DNA of 17,416 bases from JBFFXF01 sp041569895 (GCA_041569895.1 JBFFXF010000156.1:1-17416), one strand, 5' to 3'. Positions 1 to 6,755 are shown, counted from the first letter of the stretch. Program-made: numbers and translations. The notes: generated by a model from the sequence alone, not told the origin.

Positions 1-7
1 CGTTGGG

Positions 8-96
8 ATCGGAGTCGGAGTCGGTGTCGGAATCGGAATCCCATGGCGGGCCATCGGAGGAGGTGTTCGAGGACGAGGACGAGGACGAGGACGAGA
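8..96. repeat. GGARTC and GAGGAC hexanucleotide tracts
   Basis: From about 8 to 40 there are degenerate GGAATC/GGAGTC/GGTGTC hexamers in tandem. After a spacer of about 28 bp, four exact GAGGAC units follow (69-92). No credible gene covers this stretch, which precedes the rplM promoter. The same two-part arrangement, GGAATC hexamers and then GAGGAC hexamers in the same orientation, recurs at 4376-4440. This suggests a dispersed intergenic element or independent slippage tracts. Its function is unknown. Confidence 0.75.
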
Positions 97-157
97 GGGG
101 AGGGGGGATGCTCCGGTAAACCCCTCCCCCGCCCCCCTTTCCGCCCCCTCCGGGGGC
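97..157 (+). terminator. Two GC-rich hairpins, possible terminator of an upstream gene
   Basis: GGGGAGGGG (97-105) is the exact complement of CCCCTCCCC (121-129), giving a 9-bp stem with a 15-nt loop. A second hairpin follows, GCCCCC (143-148) with GGGGGC (152-157) and a TCC loop. Neither has a convincing T-tract, only short TTT or CTT runs. A factor-independent terminator for a gene left of the window is possible but unproven. The G-runs could also form a G-quadruplex. Confidence 0.35.
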
Positions 158-170
158 TCCCTTCACACCG

Positions 171-199
171 TTGACTCTGCTCCGGTGCGCTGCTATAGT
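171..199 (+). promoter_or_regulatory. Sigma70-like promoter of rplM-rpsI
   Basis: The -35 box TTGACT (171-176) and -10 box TATAGT (194-199) are separated by exactly 17 bp, each matching 5 of 6 consensus positions. TGC directly before the -10 box gives an extended -10. The predicted start near 206 leaves a leader of about 48 nt before the rplM ATG at 254. This also shows that the longer reading frame opening at 185 cannot be the translated form, because its first codons overlap the -10 box. Confidence 0.75.
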
Positions 200-253
200 C
201 TTACCTCTTCGGCCCTGCCCGCGGCGGGGTCTCCACACGCGAAAGAGCGATCG

Positions 254-706
254 ATGACGATTCTCCGGAACAAGACTTTCCGCATGCGACCGCAGGACGT
301 CGAGCGCCGGTGGTGGCATGTCGATGCGACCGATCAGGTGCTCGGCAAGCTCGCGGTGCGCGTGGCGATGACCCTGATGGGCAAGGACAGGCCGACCGTG
401 ACGCCGGGGGTCGACACCGGTGACTTCGTGGTCGTCACCAACGCCGAGAAGGTGCGTCTCACCGGCGGCAAGGGGACCGGCAAGGTGCACCGGTACTACA
501 CCGGCTACATCGGCGGTCTCGTCGAGCAGACTTACGACGAGCTACGCGCCAAGAAGCCGGAGAAGCTGATCGAGCTCGCGGTGCGTCGCATGCTGCCGAA
601 GACCAAGCTCGGTCGCAAGATGTTCAAGCGGCTGAAGGTCTACCCGGGAAGCGAGCACCCGCACGCGGCGCAGGCCCCGGCGGAGCTGCCGGCGCGGACC
701 GACTGA
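254..706 (+). CDS. rplM: 50S ribosomal protein L13
   Basis: This encodes L13, an early-assembling 23S rRNA-binding protein of the large ribosomal subunit. The 150-aa product is close to the usual 142-145 aa. It shows the family landmarks: the WWHVDATDQVLGKLA segment near the N terminus, the GDFVVVTNAEKVRLTG stretch in the middle, the RRMLPKTKLGRKMFKRLKVY helix, and a C-terminal EHPHAAQAP like the EHNHAAQQP of Escherichia coli. The ATG at 254 is chosen over the upstream in-frame ATG at 185, because 185 lies before the likely transcript start and a purine-rich GAAAGAG sits about 6 nt before 254. rpsI follows 81 bp downstream, the near-universal rplM-rpsI order, so the two are very likely co-transcribed. 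Confidence 0.97.
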   Translation: MTILRNKTFRMRPQDVERRWWHVDATDQVLGKLAVRVAMTLMGKDRPTVTPGVDTGDFVVVTNAEKVRLTGGKGTGKVHRYYTGYIGGLVEQTYDELRAKKPEKLIELAVRRMLPKTKLGRKMFKRLKVYPGSEHPHAAQAPAELPARTD

Positions 707-787
707 GCGCCGCGTGGAGCGCTGATGCGGCACGGTGACGCGGACGGCTGACGCGAGAACGAGACCGACAGGAGACAGCGACGAGTC

Positions 788-1192
788 ATGGCGAAGAGCG
801 CTAAAGAGGAACTGTACATCGGCACGGGACGGCGAAAGACGGCGGTCGCTCGCGTGCGCTTGAAGCCGGGCGAGGGACGCATCCTCGTGAATCAGAAGAC
901 GCCGGAGGAATACTTCTCGCAGGCTTCCGCTCTCGAGAAGGTGCGCGCGCCGCTCATCGTGGTGGGGTGCGACAAGAACATGGACCTCGTGATCCGTGTC
1001 AACGGCGGCGGCGTCAACAGCCAGGCGGGCGCCGTGCAACTCGGCATCGCCCGCGCGCTCCTGCGCTCGAACGAGGAGTTCGAGGAGACGCTCCGCGACC
1101 GGAAGTTCCTGACTCGCGACAGCCGCAAGAAGGAGCGCAAGAAGTACGGTCGCGCCGGAGCCCGGCGGAGCTTCCAGTTCTCGAAGCGCTGA
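788..1192 (+). CDS. rpsI: 30S ribosomal protein S9
   Basis: This encodes S9 of the small ribosomal subunit, whose C-terminal tail reaches the P-site tRNA. The 134-aa product has the diagnostic GTGRRKTAVARVRLKPG motif at residues 12-28 and the universal C-terminal QFSKR preceded by the basic stretch KKYGRAGARR. An AGGAG Shine-Dalgarno lies at 770-774, 13 nt before the ATG, which is slightly long. The gene is second in the rplM-rpsI operon. No clear terminator is visible between its stop and the next promoter at 1222. Confidence 0.97.
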   Translation: MAKSAKEELYIGTGRRKTAVARVRLKPGEGRILVNQKTPEEYFSQASALEKVRAPLIVVGCDKNMDLVIRVNGGGVNSQAGAVQLGIARALLRSNEEFEETLRDRKFLTRDSRKKERKKYGRAGARRSFQFSKR

Positions 1193-1221
1193 TCGCCCGC
1201 GTCGGACTCGTCCCTCGCGCG

Positions 1222-1250
1222 TTGGAACGGTCCTCCACGGCTGTTACAAT
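1222..1250 (+). promoter_or_regulatory. Sigma70-like promoter directly abutting the rhomboid-like gene
   Basis: The -35 box TTGGAA (1222-1227, 4 of 6) and -10 box TACAAT (1245-1250, 5 of 6) are spaced by 17 bp. Transcription would start around 1256-1258, only 2-4 nt before the ATG at 1260. No Shine-Dalgarno is present, so the mRNA is predicted to be leaderless or nearly so. Confidence 0.65.
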
Positions 1251-1259
1251 TGCGCTGGA

Positions 1260-2087
1260 ATGAACCTCGACCGTCAGTCCCCGGAGGGCCTTCCCGCGCC
1301 GCAGCCCCGCCCCGGTTTCGCGAACTGCCCCGTCGTCCTGCTGATCACCGCGGGCAGTTGCGTGGTATGGCTCGTCTGGATCCGCGACATGCCGGCCTGG
1401 GACTCCCCGCTCGCCCGGTGGATGGTGCTCAAGTCCGGCGACTGGCGCGCGTCGGCGGTCTTCCTGCACCCCTTCTTCCACGACCACATACTCCACCTCG
1501 CCGGGTCGCTGGCGGCCTTGATCGTGGCCGGCCGCGCGCTCGAGTCGCAGTGGGGCTCGCTCCGTTTCGGCTTCTTCTACGTGTTTGTCGCCGCGTTGAG
1601 CGCCGTCGTCGCGATGCTCATCGAGGTGCTCGCCGGGACGACGGCGCGCAGCGAGACGCAGCTCCTCTACTTCGGCGGCGGGGCGCCGGCGCTCGCGTCG
1701 CTCGCCGTCTTCTCGTGGGTGGGGGACCCGGAGGAGGGCGTCTTCCGCTTCGTCTCGAGGCGGCACCTGATCTGGGCCGTGATTCTCCTCGGCGGCACGG
1801 GGCTGATGCTGATCGATCCCGACTACGCCGGTTATCGTGTCGAGCTCCTTCCGCAGGTCAGCGGGCTCCTCTTCGGGCTGGTGTCGGTCTTGCTCATTCC
1901 CGTGGTGGATCGCCAGCTTCTCCGGCTCGAGCTGCGCCGGCGTCGCAACGAGGAGGAGCGCGTGACGCGGATCCGCCAGCGGGTCGACCTGCTGCTCGAC
2001 AAGATCAGCACCGCCGGGATCGACAGCCTGTCGCCCGAGGAGCGCTCGTTCCTGCGGCACGCCAGCAAGCACTTCAAGCGGCCCTGA
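1260..2087 (+). CDS. Rhomboid-family membrane protein, apparently catalytically inactive
   Basis: This 275-aa polytopic membrane protein has a rhomboid-like layout. A first membrane segment lies at about 24-41. A loop helix HPFFHDHILHLAGSL at 70-84, with a GRALESQWG motif at 91-99, matches the rhomboid H...HL...N/G...ALE..WG pattern. Further hydrophobic segments lie at about 103-123, 139-154, 170-185 and 196-214. In active rhomboid proteases the nucleophile sits in GxSG and the partner His in a HxxGLLFG-type motif. Here the corresponding positions read GGGAP (139-143) and QVSGLLFG (199-206), so both Ser and His are absent. The cytoplasmic tail (about 240-273, DLLLDKISTAGIDSLSPEE) resembles the small C-terminal domain found after many bacterial rhomboids. 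A non-proteolytic, iRhom-like role is inferred. It has its own promoter immediately upstream. Confidence 0.8.
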   Translation: MNLDRQSPEGLPAPQPRPGFANCPVVLLITAGSCVVWLVWIRDMPAWDSPLARWMVLKSGDWRASAVFLHPFFHDHILHLAGSLAALIVAGRALESQWGSLRFGFFYVFVAALSAVVAMLIEVLAGTTARSETQLLYFGGGAPALASLAVFSWVGDPEEGVFRFVSRRHLIWAVILLGGTGLMLIDPDYAGYRVELLPQVSGLLFGLVSVLLIPVVDRQLLRLELRRRRNEEERVTRIRQRVDLLLDKISTAGIDSLSPEERSFLRHASKHFKRP

Positions 2088-2139
2088 TCGCGCCCCGGCT
2101 CGCCGCCCTCCCGGGGCAGCCGATTCTCCGGCCACGTGC

Positions 2140-2168
2140 TTGAGCCCGCCATCGACTTCCGGTAGACT
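2140..2168 (+). promoter_or_regulatory. Putative sigma70-like promoter of the dockerin-like gene
   Basis: TTGAGC (2140-2145) and TAGACT (2163-2168) are separated by 17 bp, each matching 4 of 6 consensus positions. The predicted start near 2175 gives a leader of about 55 nt ending in GGGGAGAAAAGGAC before the GTG start at 2231. Confidence 0.5.
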
Positions 2169-2230
2169 CCCCGCTCGCGTGTCAACGCGGGAACGGTATC
2201 GTCCACGGGACCCCACGGGGAGAAAAGGAC

Positions 2231-2905
2231 GTGCGAGGGAGCCGATTCCCGCGCTGCGACGCCGCGGCGCTCGTCGTCGTGACCACCATCGCGGCGCTCA
2301 CCATCGCGACGCTCGCCATCGCGGCGCTGGTCGCCGCGGCAGCGCCGGCGAACGCGGACGACCCGAGCGGCTCGATCCGCTTTCGCCGCGGCGACGTCAA
2401 CGCCGACGGGTCGACCGACGTCGCGGACGTGGCGTTCCTGCTCGACCGCCTCTTTCGTGTCGGCGAGGTCCTTCCCTGCCGCCTCGCGGCCGATATCAAC
2501 GACGACGGCCGCATCGACCTCTCCGACGGCATCTCGCTGCTTTCGTACCATTTCCGCGCCGGGCCGCCGCCCCCGGCGCCGTTTCCCGGCTGCGGACCCG
2601 ACCCGACACCCGACGAGCTTCCGTGTGCGCGGTACAGCCGGTGCGGGCGGCTCGCCCTCGCGTGGGACGCCCCGGCGACCAACGAGGATGGGTCGGTGCT
2701 CGACGACCTCGCCGGATTCGTGCTCCATATCGGCACAGTGCCGCGATCCGAGGCGCCGTACCGCTCGTCGATCGACGTCGGCCTGACGACCTCGTTCACC
2801 CTGACCGGCCTCGACGCCGGCAGGGTCTTCGTCGCCGTCACCGCGTACGACGAGAGCGGCAACGAGAGCGATTTCTCCGAGGAGGTGTCGGCGATCGTCG
2901 AGTGA
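2231..2905 (+). CDS. Exported dockerin-like / fibronectin type III protein
   Basis: This 224-aa protein starts at GTG, preceded by a GGGGAG Shine-Dalgarno. A long hydrophobic signal peptide (about 11-42) ends near ANA-DD. Residues 52-112 hold two dockerin-type EF-hand-like loops, DVNADGSTD (55-63) and DINDDGRID (88-96), each followed by a helix, which should bind calcium. A Pro-rich linker and the cysteine-containing CGPDPTPDELPC segment (121-132) are typical of planctomycete dockerin-like repeats. The C-terminal part (about 138-222, ending VAVTAYDESGNESDFSEEV) is a fibronectin type III domain. Such proteins are exported and thought to mediate surface or extracellular interactions. No cohesin is visible nearby, so the binding partner is unknown. 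Confidence 0.85.
   Translation: MRGSRFPRCDAAALVVVTTIAALTIATLAIAALVAAAAPANADDPSGSIRFRRGDVNADGSTDVADVAFLLDRLFRVGEVLPCRLAADINDDGRIDLSDGISLLSYHFRAGPPPPAPFPGCGPDPTPDELPCARYSRCGRLALAWDAPATNEDGSVLDDLAGFVLHIGTVPRSEAPYRSSIDVGLTTSFTLTGLDAGRVFVAVTAYDESGNESDFSEEVSAIVE
2287..2331 (+). repeat. Three 15-bp tandem repeats inside the signal peptide coding region
   Basis: Three consecutive units resembling CATCGCGGCGCTCAC occupy 2287-2301, 2302-2316 and 2317-2331, with a few substitutions each. They encode the repeating pentapeptides [T/A]IA[A/T]L that make up the hydrophobic core of the signal peptide. In-frame gain or loss of a unit would change the length of that core without breaking the frame. Confidence 0.8.
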
Positions 2906-2972
2906 GCGCGCCGATCGAGCGTGAAAAGGCCGCGGGAGGCCGCGGAGGCTGTTCACGGACTCGCGGGATTCA

Positions 2973-2978
2973 TAGAAT
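2973..2978 (+). promoter_or_regulatory. Possible -10 box for the CNNM-type gene
   Basis: TAGAAT (5 of 6 to TATAAT) lies about 92 bp before the ATG at 3070, in the 164-bp gap after the dockerin gene. The -35 region at the expected distance (TGTTCA, 2950-2955) is poor. This is a weak candidate; readthrough from the dockerin-like gene is the alternative. Confidence 0.3.
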
Positions 2979-3069
2979 ACGGGGGTCCCCTGCGCTCGAC
3001 GTCGTCACGCTCCGGCGACACGCCACGCCGGAGGAGCGCTCAACCGGTTGATCTGAAATCCGAGACCCC

Positions 3070-4122
3070 ATGGTCGAGCTCGCTTTTGCCGTCGGCATCG
3101 TCGTCTTCACGTCGGCGATGTGTTCGCTCTTCGAGGCGGTGCTGTATTCCGTGTCCTTCAGCCACATCGAGGCGCTGGCCCAGACCGGCCAGTCCGGACA
3201 GATCCTGCGGCGGCTGCGCAAGAACGTCGACCGCCCGATCACCGCGATCCTGACGCTGAACACCGTCTCGAACACCGGAGGCGCGGCCTTCGCCGGCGCC
3301 ATCGCCGCACGCGAGCTCCGCGACCACCCCTACCTGCTGTGGCTCTTTCCGGTGTTCTTCACGCTGGTGATCCTCTTCATCTCGGAGGTGCTGCCGAAGA
3401 CGGCCGGCGTCGTCTACGGGAGATCGATCGCCGCGTTGATCGCCGTGCCGTTGCAGCTCCTCGTCTGGATCTTCGCGCCCGTGATCTGGCTGACGCGCCT
3501 GGTGACCGGATTGCTCGGGCGCGGGCACTCCGCGCATCAGATCTCCGAGGACGAGATCGTCATGATGGCGCGTCTCGGCATGCGCTCCGGCGACATCGAG
3601 GCCGATCGCGGCCTGGTGATCCAGAACATCCTCTCTCTCGGGTCGAAGACCGCGCACGACGTGATGACGCCGCGGACGGTCGTGTTCGCGCTCGAGTCGG
3701 GGAAGACGGTCGAGGAGGCGCGCACGAAGAGGGAGTTTCTCTCCTACAGCCGCGTGCCCATCTACGACAAGGACCTCGACGACGTGGTCGGCGTGGTGCA
3801 CCGTCGCGACGTGCTCTCGGCGATGGCGGACGACCGGCACAACGTCACCCTCGAGAAGCTGATGAAGCCGGTCCACTTCGTCCTCGAGTCGATCACGCTC
3901 GACCGCCTGCTGCGGATGTTCCTCGAGGGCAAGCAGCACATGTTCGTGGTGCTCGACGAGTTCGGCGGCCTCTCCGGCGTGGTGACCCTCGAGGACGTCC
4001 TCGAGGAGATCCTCGGCAAGGAGATCGTCGACGAGTTCGACGAGGTCACCGACATGCGCGAGCTGGCCCACCAGCGCCGCCGCGAGGCGATGAAGGGGTC
4101 GGCGAAGTCACGCGGTAGCTGA
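3070..4122 (+). CDS. CNNM/CorC-family transporter (DUF21 plus CBS pair)
   Basis: This 350-aa membrane protein belongs to the CNNM/CorC/HlyC-like family, implicated in Mg2+ (and Co2+) export. Residues 1-150 form the DUF21 transmembrane domain, with hydrophobic segments at about 3-25, 60-80, 90-107 and 115-145. It has the family motifs T-LNTVSNTGGA (62-72) and EVLPK (106-110). A CBS pair follows: CBS1 around 195-250 beginning with the conserved DVMTPR (197-202) and containing SRVPIYD, and CBS2 around 260-320 with DEFGGLSGVVTLEDVLEEILG (296-316). The protein ends soon after, so the extra C-terminal CorC_HlyC domain found in longer members is missing. It lies convergent to mgtE. The Shine-Dalgarno is weak. 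Confidence 0.9.
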   Translation: MVELAFAVGIVVFTSAMCSLFEAVLYSVSFSHIEALAQTGQSGQILRRLRKNVDRPITAILTLNTVSNTGGAAFAGAIAARELRDHPYLLWLFPVFFTLVILFISEVLPKTAGVVYGRSIAALIAVPLQLLVWIFAPVIWLTRLVTGLLGRGHSAHQISEDEIVMMARLGMRSGDIEADRGLVIQNILSLGSKTAHDVMTPRTVVFALESGKTVEEARTKREFLSYSRVPIYDKDLDDVVGVVHRRDVLSAMADDRHNVTLEKLMKPVHFVLESITLDRLLRMFLEGKQHMFVVLDEFGGLSGVVTLEDVLEEILGKEIVDEFDEVTDMRELAHQRRREAMKGSAKSRGS

Positions 4123-4207
4123 TCGGCTAACGGTTCCGTCCCCGTCCCCTCCCGTTCCCGAGAAGGTAGCTCGACACCGCCGGCGAAACTCTGACGGCAA
4201 ACCAGGG

Positions 4208-4260
4208 GCAAGGAAGGCAGGAAGAGCAGGAAGGCAGGAAAGGAGGGAGAGAGAAGGGAA
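4208..4260. repeat. Purine-rich degenerate repeat tract
   Basis: About 53 bp of almost uninterrupted A/G on the plus strand, built from loosely repeated AAGGCAGGA / AGAGCAGGA units. Such homopurine tracts can form triplex or other non-B structures. No coding function is visible. Confidence 0.65.
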
Positions 4261-4375
4261 TGCAGACGACGTGGCGAGAGCGCGGCCGACGGACGACGGG
4301 AAGAGATGTCCGCAGATTCCGCAGATCGACATCCGGCCGAGGAAGTCGGTCTCTGGTCTCAGATCTGTGACCTCT

Positions 4376-4440
4376 GAATCGGACCTCGGAATCGGACCTC
4401 GGAATCGGAATCGGATCGAGGACGAGGACGAGGACGAGAC
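4376..4440. repeat. GGAATC and GAGGAC hexanucleotide tracts, second copy
   Basis: Two exact 13-bp units GAATCGGACCTCG (4376-4388 and 4389-4401) lead into two GAATCG units (4402-4413). Three GAGGAC units follow (4418-4435). The order and orientation match the tract at 8-96 before rplM. The tract lies immediately downstream of the mgtE stop codon. Confidence 0.8.
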
Positions 4441-4450
4441 CGGGCCCCGC

Positions 4451-5761
4451 CTACACCAGCTGGCTCTGAAAAACCACCGCGAATCCCAGAAAGGCGAAGA
4501 AGCCCATCACATCGGTCACCGTCGTCAGGATGATGCTCGAGCACTGCGCCGGATCGAGGCCGAAGCGCTTCATCAGAATCGGGATCGAGGCGCCCGCGAG
4601 GCCGGCGAAGAAGAGGTTCAGCAGCATGCCCATACCGATGACGAGGCCCAGAAACCCGTTTCCGTACCACGCCCAGGCGACGAGCGCGGTCACCACACCG
4701 GTGACCGCGCCGTTGATGGAGCCGAGCAGTCCCTCCTTGAAGACGAGATTCCACGTCTTCTGCGGCGGGATCTCGCGCATCACCAGCCCGCGCATGACGA
4801 TCGCGAGGGACTGGGCGCCCGCGTTGCCGCCCTGACCGGCGACGACGGGGAGGAAGACCGCCAGCACCGTGATGCGGGCGATGACGTCCTCGAAGAGGGC
4901 GACGACGGCGGCGGCCAGAAACGCCGTGGCGAGGTTGACGTGCAGCCACGGCAGGCGCTTCTTCAGCGAGAGCTTCAGCGGCGAGAACGCGCGCTCGTCG
5001 GCGCCGGCGCCGAACATCGTCTGCAGATCGCGCGTCATGTCCTCCTGGATCCCCTTGATGAGCTGCTCCGCCTTGATGATCCCGAGGAGGCGTTGCTCGT
5101 GGTCGACGACGGGGGCGGCGAAGTACTTCCGCTTCGAGAGCTCGGCGGCCGCCTCCTCCCGATCGAGGAAGCAGTGCAGCGTGAAGACATCCTTGCGCAT
5201 CAGCGATTCGAGGGTCGCCGTTCCAGGCGCGAGGAGCACGTCGAACATGTTGAGCACGCCGAGGAGGCGGTCTTCCTCGTCCACGACGTACGCGTAGGAG
5301 CGCGGCAGCCGTGTCTGCGCGAGGAGACGGATCTTCTTGATGGCGTCCTTCGCGGTGGTCTCCTTGCGGAACGAGAGGAACTGCCTCAGCATGATGCGCC
5401 CGACGCTGTTCTCGGGGTAGGTGAGAAGCTCCTGGACCTCGGACTTGAGCTTCTTGGGGAGGTGCGGGAGGAATCGCTCGCGCGCCTCCGGCGAGAGGTG
5501 CATGAAGACGGTGGCGCCCCGCTTCGCGTCGAGGACCCTGACGATCGCCTTGAAGAGCTCCGGGCGGACGCTCTCCAGCAGCGATGCGGCGTAGCTCACC
5601 TGCAGGTGCGGAAAGGCGCGCGCGGCGAGCTCCGGCGGCAGCGTCTGGAAGACCGCGGTGGCCTCGACGTCCGTGAGCGCCTCGAGCGTCAGCGCAGCGG
5701 ATGCGGCGTTGTTCGTCAGGTACTCGCGAACGAGTGGAAGCAGCGGGTTCGAGTCGGCCAC
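4451..5761 (-). CDS. mgtE: Magnesium transporter MgtE
   Basis: This 436-aa Mg2+ channel/transporter has the standard MgtE architecture. A cytosolic helical N domain (about 1-125) is followed by two CBS domains (about 125-185 and 186-245), which gate the pore according to intracellular Mg2+. A connecting plug helix lies around 255-275, then five membrane helices. Pore signatures are present: PVVAGQGGNAGAQ (305-317) and GLDPAQCSSIILTTVTDVMG (401-420), whose Asp417 corresponds to the Mg2+-selecting Asp of the pore. Length is close to family norms. The start is GTG at 5761, one base after the TGA of the upstream hydrolase gene, implying an operon and translational coupling. The independent Shine-Dalgarno is weak. 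Confidence 0.95.
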   Translation of the reverse strand: MADSNPLLPLVREYLTNNAASAALTLEALTDVEATAVFQTLPPELAARAFPHLQVSYAASLLESVRPELFKAIVRVLDAKRGATVFMHLSPEARERFLPHLPKKLKSEVQELLTYPENSVGRIMLRQFLSFRKETTAKDAIKKIRLLAQTRLPRSYAYVVDEEDRLLGVLNMFDVLLAPGTATLESLMRKDVFTLHCFLDREEAAAELSKRKYFAAPVVDHEQRLLGIIKAEQLIKGIQEDMTRDLQTMFGAGADERAFSPLKLSLKKRLPWLHVNLATAFLAAAVVALFEDVIARITVLAVFLPVVAGQGGNAGAQSLAIVMRGLVMREIPPQKTWNLVFKEGLLGSINGAVTGVVTALVAWAWYGNGFLGLVIGMGMLLNLFFAGLAGASIPILMKRFGLDPAQCSSIILTTVTDVMGFFAFLGFAVVFQSQLV

Positions 5762-5762
5762 G

Positions 5763-6755
5763 TCAGAGGTCCGCTATTCGTCGCCGCTTCGTCGCGGCGC
5801 CGGCACCGCGCTTCTGCATCCGGTCGATGAAGAACGCGGCCATCGATCGGTACTCCGTCCGCGCTCCGGGATAGTGGAGATCCGCCTCGATGCCGAGCTC
5901 GTCCATGCGCTTCTTGAGCGCGACGCCGAAGACGACGTGGTGGACGCGCCAGCCGCGGGCGCGCGCGGGATCCTCGGGCGCGGCGGCGTCGGGCGCCATG
6001 CGGTAGCTCATGAAGATCGGGGGATCGTCATTCGTGATCAGCGAGAGCGCCGAGACGTCCCGGACGATGCGCGCGAGCTTCTCGGGGGCGTGGTCCCCGA
6101 AGTACTCGCTGGCGGGCCGATGGGGCGCGGAGTATCCGGGGACGTTCTCGAGCCACCACGCGAAGTCCATCGTCGTCTGGCCACCCGTGGTCGCGACGCA
6201 CGCGAGGCGGGACGACTGCCGCCGGATCGGGTCGTCGCTGTCGGGCTGCGCCATGTCGTCGTGGAACGCCAGCCACATGCAGATCTGCGCGCCGGCCGAG
6301 CCACCGAACGCGCCGACGCGGTGCGGGTCGAAGCCGAGCTCGTCGGCCCTCGACCGCAGGAACTGCAGCGCCAGGCGACAGTCCTCGTGCGCCGCCGGGA
6401 GCTTCGCCTGCGCCAGCAGACGGTAGTTGAGCGCCGCGACGGAGATGCCGGCGTCGAGCAACTCGCCGAGGAGGCGGCGATTGACGGAGCGCTTGTCGCC
6501 GCCGCGAAACCCGCCGCCGTGGATAAAGAGCACCAGCGGCGCCGGTCGATCGGAGGCGGCCTTCCAGAAGTCGAGCACGTTGCGCTCGTGAGGGCCGTAG
6601 CGCAGATCGGCGTGCGTCGGTCGCTGCGCCGGATCCTGCGCGCGAACGGGATCCGGATGCAGAGCCGCCAGCGCCGGTATCAGCAGCGCGAGCGCGAGCG
6701 CTCTCGACGCCGTCGTCGTCGTCTTCGTCGTCTTCGTCATCGACCCGACCCGCAT
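5763..6755 (-). CDS. Secreted alpha/beta hydrolase, esterase/lipase family
   Basis: This 330-aa alpha/beta hydrolase resembles the hormone-sensitive lipase/BD-FAE-like esterases. An N-terminal signal sequence (about 18-40, ending VRA-QD) indicates export. HGGG at 79-82 forms the oxyanion hole, and the nucleophile elbow GGSAG (151-155) carries Ser153. The acid is probably Asp243 or Asp244 (TNDDPP) and the base His272 or His273 (RVHHVVFG). The substrate cannot be predicted. The ATG at 6755 is chosen because TGGAGG lies 7 nt upstream; the frame stays open further upstream but there runs through the tRNA gene. It is the first gene of a two-gene unit with mgtE, whose GTG begins one base after this stop. 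The C terminus is unusually basic (KRRR). Confidence 0.85.
   Translation of the reverse strand: MRVGSMTKTTKTTTTASRALALALLIPALAALHPDPVRAQDPAQRPTHADLRYGPHERNVLDFWKAASDRPAPLVLFIHGGGFRGGDKRSVNRRLLGELLDAGISVAALNYRLLAQAKLPAAHEDCRLALQFLRSRADELGFDPHRVGAFGGSAGAQICMWLAFHDDMAQPDSDDPIRRQSSRLACVATTGGQTTMDFAWWLENVPGYSAPHRPASEYFGDHAPEKLARIVRDVSALSLITNDDPPIFMSYRMAPDAAAPEDPARARGWRVHHVVFGVALKKRMDELGIEADLHYPGARTEYRSMAAFFIDRMQKRGAGAATKRRRIADL

Larger units (their letters stand above)
4123..4450. other. Gene-free interval between convergent genes, built of low-complexity DNA
   Basis: No credible gene is present in these 328 bp between the stops of the CNNM-type gene and mgtE. Left to right it holds a pyrimidine-rich part (4134-4160), an almost pure purine tract with AGGCAGGAA-type units (about 4208-4260), a segment containing CGCAGATTCCGCAGAT (about 4311-4326), and the hexanucleotide tracts at 4376-4440. 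No clear intrinsic terminator for either gene was found. Reading frames crossing the interval are low-complexity and have no family resemblance. Confidence 0.7.

Noticed and set aside
185..253. N-terminal extension of rplM from the ATG at 185
   Set aside because: The -10 box at 194-199 lies inside it, and L13 homologues begin at the equivalent of the ATG at 254.
1014..2956. Minus-strand open frames of 370-400 codons
   Set aside because: They overlap rpsI, the rhomboid-like gene and the dockerin-like gene on the opposite strand, and their translations are charged low-complexity sequence.
4271..5830. 519-codon plus-strand frame antisense to mgtE
   Set aside because: Its translation is a Glu/Arg/His-rich shadow of mgtE and includes the hexamer repeats; it has no ribosome site or homology landmarks.
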